From the NCBI RefSeq assembly GCF_000518885.1, contig NZ_JAEL01000004.1, positions 38,543 through 102,542 on the forward strand: DNA of 64,000 bases, read 5' to 3'. A program made the position numbers and the translations under genes. A model generated the notes under the pieces. It had not been told where the DNA came from. It was given only the letters and a program-made list of their open reading frames with translations, and did no database searches. Source of the stretch: Bacillus sp. J33 (lineage in GTDB: Bacteria; Bacillota; Bacilli; Bacillales; Cytobacillaceae). Of the stretch, positions 1 to 9,659 are shown piece after piece (position 1 is the first letter of the stretch; every line of letters begins with the position of its first letter).

Positions 1-345
1 CGGCTTCATGGGCTCTTCATGGCTACCTTTTTTCGCTCTCGGATACGATTTGTGGCTTTATGTTCCCTTCATGGCTACCTTTTTTTGCTCTCGAAGTTCA
101 TTTGCGGCTTCATGAACCCTTCATGGCGACCTTTTTTGCTCTCGGATTTTCATTTGCGGCTTCATGAACCCTTCATGGCGACCTTTTTTCGCTCTCGGAT
201 GCCATTTCCGGCTTCATGAACGTTCCATGGCTACCTTTTTTCGCTTCCTGATTTCATTTGCGGCTTCATGAACTCTTCATGGCGACCTTTTTTCGCTCTC
301 TGATGCTATTTCCGGGCTCCATGAATCCCTCATGATAACCTTTTT
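1..345. repeat. 52-bp tandem repeat array A (runs off the window start)
   Basis: The core TTCATGG recurs at 16, 68, 120, 172, 224 (one-base variant) and 276, and a decayed copy lies near 328, giving an exact 52-bp period. Each unit joins an inverted repeat (CATGAA, 3 bases, TTCATG) to a spacer that starts ACCTTTTTTCGCTCTC and ends near TTTGCGGC. The array starts before base 1. An open frame through it is a by-product of the repetition and has no ribosome binding site. No function is known to me. Confidence 0.85.
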
Positions 346-485
346 AAAACTGCCCCGTACACTTTGCTGCTTCATAAAAATTTGTGGCGCCCCCCTCTCC
401 AATAGCATATATTTTGTAATCGGCAGGGAATGCCTAATGGACGAAGTATATTAGTAGGAGAAGAAAAAAAATACATGGAGGCCAT

Positions 486-1358
486 ATGAGATCTGAAACC
501 GAAATGATGGAACTAATTTTATCAACAGCCCAAAACGAGGAACGAATTCGTGCTGTCATCATGAATGGCTCGCGCGCCAATCCAAAGGTGAAGAAAGATA
601 TTTTTCAAGACTACGATATTGTGTATGTTGTGAGGGATATCGGGTCTTTTACCCGCGACCATAGCTGGGTGGATGTGTTTGGCGATCGGATTATGATGCA
701 GCTTCCGGAGGAGAAGGTGCTGCCTCCTGCTGATGGGGCCGGCCGTTTCCCTTATCTGATGCAGTTTAGGGATGGGAATCGGATTGATTTGACCTTGATT
801 CCGGTTAAAAAAATGGAGAAGCTGCTGGCACACGACAGCTTGAGTGTGCTGCTTCTTGATAAAGATGGACTCATAGGTTCCATGCCGCCTTCAACTGACC
901 GGGATTATTGGATCAAAAAGCCTACTGCCCAAGAGTTTGCAGACCTGTGCAATGAATTCTGGTGGATCAGCATGAACATCAGCAAAGGGCTTTGGCGCAA
1001 GGAGCTTCCGTACGCAATGTTTATGCATGAGCAGATCAACCGGAATGTGCTGATTAGAATGATGGAGTGGAAGATTGGCATCGAGACAAATTTTTCAAAA
1101 AGTGCGGGCAAGTTTGGCAAGTATATGCCGGATTTTCTTGCTGGAGAGGAATGGGAACAATTCGAGGCCACTTATTCTAATGCAGATTTTAACAGCATTT
1201 GGAATGCTCTCTTCACTATGTGTGGCCTTTTCAGAAAAAATGCTGTCGAAGTCGCAGAGAAACTGCAATTCGAGTACCCTTTTGAAGACGATAAACGGGT
1301 GACAGCATTTTTAAAGCATGTCAGGAATCTGCCGGCGGATGCAACATCCATCTATTAA
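486..1358 (+). CDS. aadK: Aminoglycoside 6-adenylyltransferase (ANT(6)/AadK family)
   Basis: The 290-residue protein matches the family length (about 284-290). It has the nucleotidyltransferase signature near the N-terminus: NGSRANP (residues 27-33), then a D-x-D pair in DYDIVYVV (about 42-49). Family members adenylylate streptomycin at the 6-hydroxyl in the cytoplasm. The start is the ATG after TACATGGAGGCC, which contains GGAGG. The gene stands alone and ends in a terminator shared with the convergent permease gene. AadK is a chromosomal intrinsic gene in B. subtilis, so no transfer is implied. The family call is firm; the substrate is inferred. Confidence 0.9.
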   Translation: MRSETEMMELILSTAQNEERIRAVIMNGSRANPKVKKDIFQDYDIVYVVRDIGSFTRDHSWVDVFGDRIMMQLPEEKVLPPADGAGRFPYLMQFRDGNRIDLTLIPVKKMEKLLAHDSLSVLLLDKDGLIGSMPPSTDRDYWIKKPTAQEFADLCNEFWWISMNISKGLWRKELPYAMFMHEQINRNVLIRMMEWKIGIETNFSKSAGKFGKYMPDFLAGEEWEQFEATYSNADFNSIWNALFTMCGLFRKNAVEVAEKLQFEYPFEDDKRVTAFLKHVRNLPADATSIY

Positions 1359-1384
1359 AAAATCCCCTTATCCAGGGGATTTTT
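1357..1384. terminator. Bidirectional terminator between aadK and the permease gene
   Basis: The stem AAAATCCCC/GGGGATTTT has a 7-base loop and T runs on both sides. It lies between two convergent stop codons. Confidence 0.85.
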
Positions 1385-2692
1385 CTAGTTATTCTTTAAT
1401 TCGAATTGCTCAAATGAAGACCAGTTCACTAATTTTTCCAGCAGAATTGAGATGAGCACACCCATGATCAGCCCGTTTGATAAAAAGGGCTGAATTAGGA
1501 CAGGCAAATCCGAAAACAATGCAGGCGGCGTATTCATAAGGCTTATGCCGATAAGCACTGGTGCGGCCAAACGGAAGATCGTATCTGAGTTAAAAACCTT
1601 TCCGCTTAAACTGTTGAAAGCTGTTCCGAACAGCTGGAGATACGCCACAAACAGCACTGCGTTCCCTACTGTTACCGGCATGCCTGCCAGCCATGAGCCT
1701 AATGGCGGGATTAGGCCAATCACAGCCAGCAGCGCACCCCCAAGGAAAAATGGTGTCTTCATTAAGATCCGGGTGCTTTGCAAAAACCCAATGGATGAAG
1801 TGAATGGCGTATACGGCACCAGGCCAAATCCGCTCCCGATCACGGTAAAGACAGCTGTTATAAAAATGGAGCCGCGATATTCCCGCTTCCCTGATTCCTT
1901 TTTATATAGCTGGTCACCTGCACTGATCGATGCGACTGTGTTGCTCAGGTTCATCATACCTGCAAAGAAGGCAACAGCGATAATACCCATCTCGAGGTTA
2001 GGCTGTCCCAGCGGAAACAGCGTAAAGTTCATATCTCCGGCTGGGGCCCCCTGCTGCGCTTCACTTGTGAACAGCAAATCATAGCCGATCCACCCTGCCA
2101 GTAATCCTATAAGAATTGAAAAATTGCTTATGGTGGTGTTCCCTTTTAATTTTAGTAAACTAACAAAAATAACGAGTGCAAAGGAATATAAAGTGACCGG
2201 AACATCAATTGTACCCTGCTCGCTGACTTTCATCATGCCTTTAAAGAAGATAAAAATCAGCTGGAAGGTTAATAGAAACAGATAAACGGACATTACCATC
2301 GGATTGAAAATGGATTTTAATAGTGATATTCCGTTAAAAGCTGCGAGAATGAGTGTGACAGCTGAGGCCAAAAGCACCCCTGTCGCGATTCCGCCTCCAA
2401 TTTCCGTATAACTCATTCCCAGCGAGGATGCCGACAAGCCCAAATTTAAGATGACTCCCCAAAGCAAGCCTGAATGGCCCTCCATCAAGGGATAGCGATG
2501 GCCTTTCCATCCCTGAAAAATGGATGCAAGCCCTGTAAACACAAGCGAAGCCCTCAGCATCATCGCAATGGTTTCACCTGGCAGCTGGAATACAGTCCCC
2601 ACTGAAATCGGGATCATTACTGTATTCGCAAATATAAAGAAAAGCCACTGGACGGAAGAAAATATCGTTACAGTCCCAAACCGCTTATTCAT
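1385..2692 (-). CDS. NCS2-family xanthine/uracil permease
   Basis: The roughly 435-residue polytopic membrane protein carries features of the NCS2 (nucleobase:cation symporter 2) family, including PLMEGHSGLLWG near residue 75 and a long series of hydrophobic helices. It resembles the branch annotated as uracil/xanthine transporter. The ATG at 2692 is preceded by a weak AAAGCGGTG at good spacing. An in-frame TTG 21 bases upstream (2713) has no ribosome binding site. A TATAAT-like stretch lies near 2750-2755 on this strand. I saw no purine riboswitch upstream. Family is firm; substrate is open. Confidence 0.8.
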   Translation of the reverse strand: MNKRFGTVTIFSSVQWLFFIFANTVMIPISVGTVFQLPGETIAMMLRASLVFTGLASIFQGWKGHRYPLMEGHSGLLWGVILNLGLSASSLGMSYTEIGGGIATGVLLASAVTLILAAFNGISLLKSIFNPMVMSVYLFLLTFQLIFIFFKGMMKVSEQGTIDVPVTLYSFALVIFVSLLKLKGNTTISNFSILIGLLAGWIGYDLLFTSEAQQGAPAGDMNFTLFPLGQPNLEMGIIAVAFFAGMMNLSNTVASISAGDQLYKKESGKREYRGSIFITAVFTVIGSGFGLVPYTPFTSSIGFLQSTRILMKTPFFLGGALLAVIGLIPPLGSWLAGMPVTVGNAVLFVAYLQLFGTAFNSLSGKVFNSDTIFRLAAPVLIGISLMNTPPALFSDLPVLIQPFLSNGLIMGVLISILLEKLVNWSSFEQFELKNN

Positions 2693-2713
2693 GCTGCAAA
2701 CACCGCTTTCCAA

Positions 2714-3201
2714 TCTAAAAGTTTCGTAGCTCTAATCATAAACCAGCTATTATTATAATATAGAAGCTGATAAATTTCCTTGGATTTCACTTGAAGAAAA
2801 CTGGAAATTGGTTTAAGGTGTCCGAACTTACTCTCCATATAGCCAAAAGCCCGGTATATAATCAACGGACCGAATACGCTTTGTTGGTTTTCAGGGCTAA
2901 CAAAGTAACCAACTTAGTTATTGCAGCGGGGGACACTTGACCCTCGAAAAAGCATCTTAGGACGGGGATGCTTTTCCAATGTCCAGTGGGATGGAGATGG
3001 GAGGTCCAAAACAGACGAAGCCGAAGAGGCTCTCATCCCTCCCCTCTGTGCATAAGGACTGCTCTAATTGTCATTCCAGGTAAAATGCCTTAAAAACAGT
3101 CTGGAGCCATTTTACTTTCAGAAACTGGTTATAAGCACGGCCAAGCTCATCCTTTTTAAATATAATGTAGTGTTAAAAATTTTTGATAGGGATGTGGCAG
3201 A
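2714..3201. other. Intergenic region with possible RNA structure
   Basis: No convincing gene. It holds a hairpin AAAGCAT/ATGCTTT around 2948-2975 and complementary GGTGTCC (near 2818) and GGACACT (near 2931). It is more GC-rich than other gaps. A structured RNA or a decayed gene are both possible. Confidence 0.3.
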
Positions 3202-3725
3202 TTGGTGTCTCAAAAGAAAAGGAATGTTTCTAAACCAAACCTCTTGACTCCCAACGATCTGCATTCGATACATTTATGGATTTCCAGCATGAAAAAATGG
3301 GAAAATAAAGGTAGTTTTTCAAAGGTTTCTATGGCAAAAAGTACTTTGCGGTTAAAGTATAAGCTGTACGGTAAAGGATATACCAGGATTGTTATGATAT
3401 AGGGAATAACTATGTTTTAAAAGTAGCCCTTTCAAATTTAGGCCTTAAATGCAATAAAACTGAATTTGAAATTTTCACCCATAGTCCGCCTGATATAAAA
3501 AAACACTTGTGCCCAGTCATACAATACGGAAACGGCTGGATCATAATGGAAAAAATTCCTTTTAAAGTGCCTGATAATAACCGATTTAACCATGAAATGA
3601 TGCAGCTAAAAAATAAATTTAGAAGCCATGGGATTATACCGATAGACTTTAAGAAGGAAAATTTAGCATTATCCAAAGGTCAGATAATTAAAGTGATTGA
3701 TTATGGTAATTTTATACAGAAATAA
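3202..3725 (+). pseudogene. Frameshifted kinase-fold (APH/protein-kinase-like) gene
   Basis: Two adjacent reading frames form one protein. The first (3202-3402, TTG start) ends KGYTRIVMI-stop. The next frame continues as YDIGNNYVLKVALSNLGLKC and runs to 3725. Joined at about 3395 they give G-x-GYTRIVYDIGNNYVLKVA, a nucleotide-binding strand with its lysine, then HLCPVIQYGNGWIIMEK, NLALSKGQ and IKVIDYGNF, which resembles the metal-binding DFG strand. The frame change equals a net loss of one base. It is either a real pseudogene or a sequencing error. The kinase-like assignment rests on these motifs only. Confidence 0.55.
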
Positions 3726-3824
3726 ATGTTCATCTTCCCATTAATTTAGTTTTTCATTATAAAATCTTGAATTTATTCCCTCAGGCTGTCTAATCTTCTC
3801 ACATCCCAATGCTGATACTAGCAT

Positions 3825-3851
3825 AATAAAACCCGCAATAAGATTGCGGGC
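3825..3851 (-). terminator. Terminator of the DUF819 gene
   Basis: Stem CCCGCAAT/ATTGCGGG with a 3-base loop. On the minus strand it is followed by TTTTATT, 12 bases after the stop codon. Confidence 0.85.
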
Positions 3852-3862
3852 TTGGTTTTCAG

Positions 3863-5089
3863 TTACATAAAACCGGAAAACCACAGACCAAGCGTGGTTC
3901 CGATATAGTTGCCAATAATATAGCCAAGCGTTCCGACTACGAGAATCGGTCCAATCAAGTCCTTCCACCCTTTTGCGATCGCCATGGCTGCAGCGGTTGT
4001 TGGGCCGCCGACGTTCGCATTGCTGGCAAGGAGAATTTCTTCCAGATCATATTTTAATAGTTTGCCAGCAGTTAGTGACACAGCCATGTTCACTACAACA
4101 ATGATGAAGACAAACACAAGCAGAAGCGGGGCATTTTGCACAATCAGCGGGATGGATGCCGGGATGCCGATGACGACGAAGAACAGGTAAATCAGGAAAG
4201 TGCCGATTTCCTGGCTTCCGTTAATAGATTCAAAGTACTTTGGAAACATGGCCAGTGTCAGGAATGTCAAAGTTGTCAGCATTAAATATTTATCTCCAAA
4301 TAGCCCATTCAGCAAATTCAGAAAAAAAGAAGTCTCATCGCCAGAAGGAATGAATCCGTCCAGGAATTCTGCAATTTTAAAAGAAACGATGACGAGCAGA
4401 AATGCGGTACCAACGGATAAAGCCATATCCTTCAACGAAATATCCTTCCGTTTCCAGAAGCTTTCCGCCAGTGTTTTCCCCTCCTCCCCTGCACTCCCGC
4501 TCTCCACTTTTTCAACATGCGGCGCTTTAAAACGGCTTCTGAAAAAGCTCATCGCCGGAATAATCATCAGAACGACAAAATAAATGGCCATCATTAAATT
4601 GTCTGCGACAACCGCGGAAGAAACCATTTCGCCAGGTGTTTCAAATTTAGCCGCCATGGCCGCGAAGTTCACACCACCGCCAATATAGGACGCGCTGAGC
4701 ATGGCGCCTATTTTATCGAGGACTGGAATATGATCCTTCAATAAAAAGAAGCTGATAATAACACCCGCAACCGTACCAATGGAGCTGATCAGAAAGATAA
4801 TCAGCAGCCGTCCGCTTTCCTGCCAAATTCTCTTAAAATTCACATGGAAAAGCAGCAGCGGGATGGCGAGAGGAATAATGAACGTCCAAACGGCATCATA
4901 AACAGGTGATTCTGTAGGAATAATACCGGTATTTGATAGAATAATAGCTCCGATAAGCGCCACAATCGCACCTGAAATTTTAGCAGCCCAGCTATAGCGC
5001 TGCTCCAAGTAAATGCTCGCTGAAGCCCACACGACAATGATTCCCCATAATGTCATATAATCATCGGCTTTGATAAGTGTCTGCTCCAC
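3863..5089 (-). CDS. DUF819 family membrane protein (YjcL-like)
   Basis: The 408-residue polytopic membrane protein has about ten hydrophobic segments. The stretch ASYIGGGVNFAAMAAKF (about residues 130-146) and a C-terminal SNANVGGPTTAAAMA are typical of DUF819, which includes B. subtilis YjcL. The repeated GG motifs in two halves suggest a transporter fold, but no substrate is established. The start is GTG at 5089 behind a strong AAAGGAGG. The gene is monocistronic. Confidence 0.8.
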   Translation of the reverse strand: MEQTLIKADDYMTLWGIIVVWASASIYLEQRYSWAAKISGAIVALIGAIILSNTGIIPTESPVYDAVWTFIIPLAIPLLLFHVNFKRIWQESGRLLIIFLISSIGTVAGVIISFFLLKDHIPVLDKIGAMLSASYIGGGVNFAAMAAKFETPGEMVSSAVVADNLMMAIYFVVLMIIPAMSFFRSRFKAPHVEKVESGSAGEEGKTLAESFWKRKDISLKDMALSVGTAFLLVIVSFKIAEFLDGFIPSGDETSFFLNLLNGLFGDKYLMLTTLTFLTLAMFPKYFESINGSQEIGTFLIYLFFVVIGIPASIPLIVQNAPLLLVFVFIIVVVNMAVSLTAGKLLKYDLEEILLASNANVGGPTTAAAMAIAKGWKDLIGPILVVGTLGYIIGNYIGTTLGLWFSGFM

Positions 5090-5299
5090 TAATTATTCCT
5101 CCTTTTTCAAGTTTTATAACCACTATTAACATATTAATTTTTCCCGCCCCATAATTCAAAATATTCAAATAGAGAAACAAAAAATATTGCGTGATTTCCG
5201 GCACCAAAAAATTTCTTTTCATTTTTTTGAAGCTGAAAGTGCCTTTTGGTTCGTCTTTTAGGGTGGCAGGTACTTTTAATAAGAAAGTAGGTTATAAAG

Positions 5300-5989
5300 T
5301 TGATAGAGGTTAAAGAGTTAAGCCATGCTTTTGAGATTGGCAAGAAAGATAAGAAGACGGTTATCCCCGTTTTAGAGGGTGTTTCTTTTTCAGTGGCAAA
5401 AGGTGAGATTGTCACCGTTGTGGGAAGGAGCGGATCCGGAAAATCGACGCTCTTGAATATCATCAGCGGTTTTATAAAACCAAAGCATGGTGAAGTCTGG
5501 ATAAATGGCGAGAGAGTCAGTGACTTTAACGAAGGGAAATTTGCTGATTTCCGTCTGGCGAATCTCGGTTTTATATTTCAAAGCTTTCAGCTGATCCCGA
5601 GCATGACAGCTTTTCAGAATGTCGAGCTGCCCCTCATTCTGAAAGGGATGAACGAAAAGGAAAGGCAGCAGAAAACGGAAGAAACGTTAAAGCGCGTAGG
5701 CCTGCTTGAATATAAGGATCATTACCCAAGTGAGCTTTCAGGCGGCCAGCAGCAGCGGGTCAGCATCGCGCGAGCGCTTGTGGTCAATCCTCCCCTCATT
5801 CTGGCTGATGAACCGACAGGGAGCCTGGACAGTGAAACGGAAAGTGAACTCCTTCAATTCATTAAAGAGTTAAATCACGATATGGGCATCACCTTTCTGA
5901 TTATTACCCACGATGAAAAAGTGGCAGCCATCGGCCATAAGAGCATCGAAATCGCAGATGGAAAAATAATGGAGGGAGTATTGGCATGA
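5300..5989 (+). CDS. ABC transporter ATP-binding protein (YtrE-like)
   Basis: The 229-residue MacB/LolD-type ATPase has Walker [10 protein letters not shown] (about residues 43-51), a Q-loop in [11 protein letters not shown], signature [15 protein letters not shown], Walker [13 protein letters not shown] and switch His in IITHDE. The start is TTG at 5300 with only a weak AGTAGG upstream, so it is uncertain. Its end overlaps the permease start by four bases (ATGA), showing co-translation. It looks like B. subtilis YtrE, although the rest of the ytrABCDEF operon is absent here. Confidence 0.85.
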   Translation: MIEVKELSHAFEIGKKDKKTVIPVLEGVSFSVAKGEIVTVVGRSGSGKSTLLNIISGFIKPKHGEVWINGERVSDFNEGKFADFRLANLGFIFQSFQLIPSMTAFQNVELPLILKGMNEKERQQKTEETLKRVGLLEYKDHYPSELSGGQQQRVSIARALVVNPPLILADEPTGSLDSETESELLQFIKELNHDMGITFLIITHDEKVAAIGHKSIEIADGKIMEGVLA

Positions 5990-7323
5990 CATTTAAAGAT
6001 CAATTCAGGTTTGTAAGGCAAAATATGAAAAAGAATAAAACCAGGCTGTTTATGACCATTTTAGCTACAGCCATCGGATGTACCTTTCTGATTGTACTCG
6101 CTTCTGTAGGATTCGGGCTGCATAAATCGATCATCCAGGATGTGATGGAAGACCGCCTTGTAACGGAAGTCCAGGTTCATGGAAAGGAAGCTGGCGAAGG
6201 AAACTTCCAGGGCATCAAAGATGAAGATATCAAGAAATTTGAAGAATACAGCCAGGTAAAAGCAGTTACCCGCAGGCAAATGCTGCAGCAAAGTCCGACT
6301 TTTAAAACAGGGGAGTATTCTGCTCAATCTGATGCAGTCGCTGCATATTTCCCGGAAGAAGTGAAAGCTGGCTTCGAGCTATCAGAAGGACGCCTTCCTG
6401 AAAAAGAGAATGAAGCCGTCGTTGGCTCCTCCTTTCTGGATGCTCTTTCACTGGAACCTAAAGAAGGGGAAAATGCCTTTAATGAAGACGGAACTGTAAA
6501 AGATAAATATGCCTATAAAGGTGATTTAATCGGAAAAACGATTGAAATGGAAGTCGTCAAAATGGAGAATGGCAAGGAAGTCAAAAAGTCCATTCCCCTG
6601 ACCATAACGGGGATCACGAAAAAGCCTTCAAAAGAATGGATGCAAATTCGAAGTGTCTATATTTCTGAAGAAGTGCTAAAGGAAGTTGAGGCCTTCACTG
6701 GCACACACGGCGGCAATCCGGAGCCAGTGGAAGGAACTCCTGAAGACAAAGGCCGGATATACGACACCGTCAGCATTTACGCTGAAGATGTCCAGGCAGT
6801 CACAGCGATCAATGAAAAACTGAAAGACGGCAATTATATGGTTTATTCTATTGTGAACGAGATGAAGCAGATCAATATGGTTTTTACCATTTTAAAAATC
6901 GGCCTTCTTTTTATCGGAACCATTGCGCTAATCATTGCATCCATCGGCATCTATAACACGATGACCATGGCTGTCACGGAACGGGCCCCCGATATCGGCA
7001 TCATGAAAGCGATCGGCGCCCATCCGAAAACGATTAAGCGGATATTCGTCCTTGAAAGCAGCTACATCGGCCTGCTTGGAGCCCTGTTTGGAACGATTGC
7101 CGCTTACGGAATCAGCTATGCTGTAAACCTGGCCCTTCCGCTCGTGCTTGAAAGGGTATTTGAGGAATCCCCTCCTGAAGGACTTATGCTTTCTTACATT
7201 CCATGGACACTTACGCTGATCAGTGTCGCCATTTGCTTGACAGTCACGATCTTCTCCGGCTGGCGTCCGGCCAAGCGCGCTACGCAAGTGGATGTGCTGA
7301 AGGCGATGAGGAGAGAGGTATAA
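5986..7323 (+). CDS. FtsX/MacB-type ABC permease (YtrF-like)
   Basis: The 445-residue permease has an N-terminal helix (about 20-42), a large extracytoplasmic domain (about 45-300) and three C-terminal helices. The N-terminus [20 protein letters not shown] and the stretch MTMAVTERAPDIGIMKAIGA match YtrF as I know it. MacB-type systems act as mechanotransmitters or exporters rather than classic importers. Its partner is the preceding ATPase. B. subtilis YtrF belongs to a system linked to acetoin use and cell wall effects; its job here is inferred only from similarity. Confidence 0.82.
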   Translation: MTFKDQFRFVRQNMKKNKTRLFMTILATAIGCTFLIVLASVGFGLHKSIIQDVMEDRLVTEVQVHGKEAGEGNFQGIKDEDIKKFEEYSQVKAVTRRQMLQQSPTFKTGEYSAQSDAVAAYFPEEVKAGFELSEGRLPEKENEAVVGSSFLDALSLEPKEGENAFNEDGTVKDKYAYKGDLIGKTIEMEVVKMENGKEVKKSIPLTITGITKKPSKEWMQIRSVYISEEVLKEVEAFTGTHGGNPEPVEGTPEDKGRIYDTVSIYAEDVQAVTAINEKLKDGNYMVYSIVNEMKQINMVFTILKIGLLFIGTIALIIASIGIYNTMTMAVTERAPDIGIMKAIGAHPKTIKRIFVLESSYIGLLGALFGTIAAYGISYAVNLALPLVLERVFEESPPEGLMLSYIPWTLTLISVAICLTVTIFSGWRPAKRATQVDVLKAMRREV

Positions 7324-7328
7324 TAGTG

Positions 7329-7362
7329 AAAACATCGCTGGTTCTAACCGGCGATGTTTTTT
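7329..7362 (+). terminator. Terminator after the YtrEF-like pair
   Basis: Stem AAAACATCGC/GCGATGTTTT extended by TGGTT/AACCG, followed by T residues. Confidence 0.85.
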
Positions 7363-7402
7363 CTTTATACATTTTCGGCAACAAGCAGAAAGAAAGTTGA
7401 GA

Positions 7403-7625
7403 GGATTAACTACTATTTTTTCTTTCCCTCTGCCTTTTTCGGCGTTAATCGAGTGGATTAACTACCATTTTTTCTTTCCCTCTGCTTTTTTGGCGTTAAT
7501 CGAGTGGATTAACTACCGTTTTTTCTTTCCCTCTGCCTTCTTCGGCGTTAATCGAGTGGATTAACTACCATTTTTTCTTTCCCTCTGCCTTCTTCGGCGT
7601 TAATCGAGTAGATTAACTACCGTTT
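7403..7625. repeat. 52-bp tandem repeat array B
   Basis: The core GGATTAACTACC starts at 7403, 7455, 7506, 7558 and 7610, a 52-bp period with one 51-bp step. Each junction is an inverted repeat GTTAATC, 5 bases, GATTAAC. The spacer (ACCATTTTTTCTTTCCCTCT, then CTTCTTCGGC) resembles the spacer of array A at 1-345, but the inverted repeat is different. Confidence 0.85.
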
Positions 7626-7642
7626 TTTAAGACTTTCTCCAT

Positions 7643-8413
7643 TTACCCATTTAAAAATAGGGTGGCGGTGACATATTTTTTGGTCAGTGATTTATAGTAT
7701 GCAGAAATGACAGTTAAGGATGCGGTGACCAAGATACTGGAGACAATGTCTTTCTGCTGTCCGGTCAGATCCTGAAAAGTCTCCAAGGTCCTTAAAGCTT
7801 CTTTCTTGATGCACTGTTCAATTTCCTCGTGCATGCTTTCGCTTACTACATTATGGTGATGGACTTTTTCAAAAATGGCTGCGTATGCCGAATAAAAAGG
7901 GATCGGCTCAATCACATCATCTGTGCGGTCATCAAGGTCATTGAAAAGGAGAGCAAGGATTTTCCGAATGGAATCAAAATCGAGTGTCGCTTTCAGATCC
8001 TCCACAATAAAAAGCATGGCGGCCTGGTCGACAGAATACTTCTTTCCATTCTGAGGACTGCCAATCAGCTCCTTCACATCTCTCTTCACCCAGTTTTGCA
8101 CCGCAGTTGATGATAAATTCGTAAACTCGATCTGGTTTCCCAGCGCGACAATTTCATTTATGGAAAAGCCGATTTTCTGCAAATCAGCTCTTAGCAATTT
8201 TTCAAAAATGGCCGGCATCTTTGTATCTAAAAAAGCCTCCATTGGCTTTCCGCTCTTTTGATGTGCAGCTGCCCATGCATTCTGGAGAATTTCTTTCGGT
8301 GTATATACCCCTGCCCCTTTTAGCGCCAAAAGGAAATCAGCCATGCTTTTTCTCGATAGCTGGAATAATTCCAAGGTTATCAGCCCCTGCGTTCTTCTAT
8401 TGGATGTCTCCAT
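7643..8413 (-). CDS. DUF1836 domain protein, putative HTH regulator
   Basis: The 256-residue soluble protein carries a DUF1836-type region: LSSTAVQNWVKRDVKELIG followed by KKYSVDQAAMLFIVEDLK (about residues 98-145), which looks like a MerR-like helix-turn-helix with a wing. The N-terminal 80 residues hold the phrase LSRKSMADFLLALKGAGVYT. The start is ATG at 8413 behind AATTAGG. It is divergent from htpX with a 157-bp gap. No target is known; calling it a regulator is inference from the HTH-like part. Confidence 0.6.
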   Translation of the reverse strand: METSNRRTQGLITLELFQLSRKSMADFLLALKGAGVYTPKEILQNAWAAAHQKSGKPMEAFLDTKMPAIFEKLLRADLQKIGFSINEIVALGNQIEFTNLSSTAVQNWVKRDVKELIGSPQNGKKYSVDQAAMLFIVEDLKATLDFDSIRKILALLFNDLDDRTDDVIEPIPFYSAYAAIFEKVHHHNVVSESMHEEIEQCIKKEALRTLETFQDLTGQQKDIVSSILVTASLTVISAYYKSLTKKYVTATLFLNG

Positions 8414-8570
8414 CCTAATTGTTTCCTATTTAACAGTCAATGTCCAATTACATTAAAACCATGGCTGCCCTTATTTAATTCTTGTAATTTTCTTAGAAAG
8501 ATTATAAAATATAGTCAGATGACAAGTTCATAAGACCTTAAAATAAAAATTTTACAATAAGGGTGAGAAA

Positions 8571-9452
8571 ATGGGTAAGCGTATATTCTACTTTTTATTA
8601 ACAAACGTCCTTGTTCTATTGACGATCAGCATCATTTTCTCGCTGATCGGCGGAGGAAATTATATCAATGCCCAGGGTGGCATTGATTTCGGCGCATTGC
8701 TTGTTGTTAGTGCTGTCATTGGTTTCTCTGGCTCCTTCATTTCATTGCTGATGTCACGCTGGATGGCAAAGAAAATGATGAATGTCCAGGTGCTTGATCC
8801 AAATGGGGCCCTATCACCAGCAGAACGCGATGTTGTTGAAAAGGTTCATCGCCTTTCAAGAGCAGCAGGCTTAACGCATATGCCTGAGGTGGGAATCTAT
8901 CATTCCCCTGAAGTGAACGCGTTTGCCACTGGGCCATCTAAAAAGCGTTCCCTTGTTGCAGTGTCAACCGGATTGCTGCAGGAAATGGACGACGATGCCA
9001 TTGAAGGCGTTATCGCCCATGAAGTAGCGCATATTGCAAACGGAGATATGGTCACCATGACCCTTCTGCAAGGTGTCGTCAACACATTCGTTGTATTCCT
9101 TGCACGAATTGCAGCATGGGTGGCATCCCGTTTTGTCAGAGAAGAAATGGCACCGATCGTACACTTTATTGCCGTAATCGTATTCCAAATCGCTTTCTCC
9201 ATTCTGGGAAGCCTGGTTGTCTTCGCCTACTCCCGCCATCGTGAATTCCATGCGGACCGCGGCGGTGCAGACCTTGCTGGAAAGGACAAAATGAAACATG
9301 CCCTGCAAATGCTGAAGGCTTACACAAACCGCATTCAAGGCGAAGATCAGACATCGATTTCTACTTTGAAAATTAATAATAAAAGCAAAGTTTCATTGTT
9401 CTCCACACATCCGGATTTGGATGAGCGTATTAGACGTTTGAGCATGAAGTAA
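8571..9452 (+). CDS. htpX: Membrane zinc metalloprotease HtpX
   Basis: The 293-residue M48-family protease has two N-terminal membrane helices (about 5-27 and 40-62), the zinc motif HEVAH (His150, Glu151, His154), two more helices (about 160-215) and a third ligand Glu in [13 protein letters not shown]. HtpX degrades misfolded membrane proteins at the cytoplasmic face and is often stress-induced. The ATG follows AAGGGTGAG. The promoter region has a TTGTAA/TATAAA pair with short 15-bp spacing, so promoter assignment is weak. Confidence 0.95.
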   Translation: MGKRIFYFLLTNVLVLLTISIIFSLIGGGNYINAQGGIDFGALLVVSAVIGFSGSFISLLMSRWMAKKMMNVQVLDPNGALSPAERDVVEKVHRLSRAAGLTHMPEVGIYHSPEVNAFATGPSKKRSLVAVSTGLLQEMDDDAIEGVIAHEVAHIANGDMVTMTLLQGVVNTFVVFLARIAAWVASRFVREEMAPIVHFIAVIVFQIAFSILGSLVVFAYSRHREFHADRGGADLAGKDKMKHALQMLKAYTNRIQGEDQTSISTLKINNKSKVSLFSTHPDLDERIRRLSMK

Positions 9453-9455
9453 TGG

Positions 9456-9490
9456 AAAGGGTGCCCTTTTGATGAGGGCACCCTTTATTT
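9456..9490 (+). terminator. htpX terminator
   Basis: Stem AAAGGGTGCCC/GGGCACCCTTT followed by ATTTT, just after the htpX stop. Confidence 0.9.
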
Positions 9491-9659
9491 TAGGAAAAAT
9501 CTTTTTATTCAGCTAAGTCGAGCCTATCCTTTAAGTTTAGACCTCATGAAGGATAGTCATATCCCGTCAATCCGGTTATGTTTTCTAAGAGATATTAAGT
9601 ATAAAAATCAAACTCTGGAGGAAATATAAGTGCCATAATATCTATAAGGTAGTGTTAAG

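Noticed and set aside
19-219. 66-codon open frame across array A
   Set aside because: Produced by a repeat unit without in-frame stops; no ribosome binding site or non-repetitive protein sequence.
1-345. CRISPR-like array
   Set aside because: Units are tandem 52-bp repeats without conserved repeat/variable spacer alternation, and there are no cas genes.
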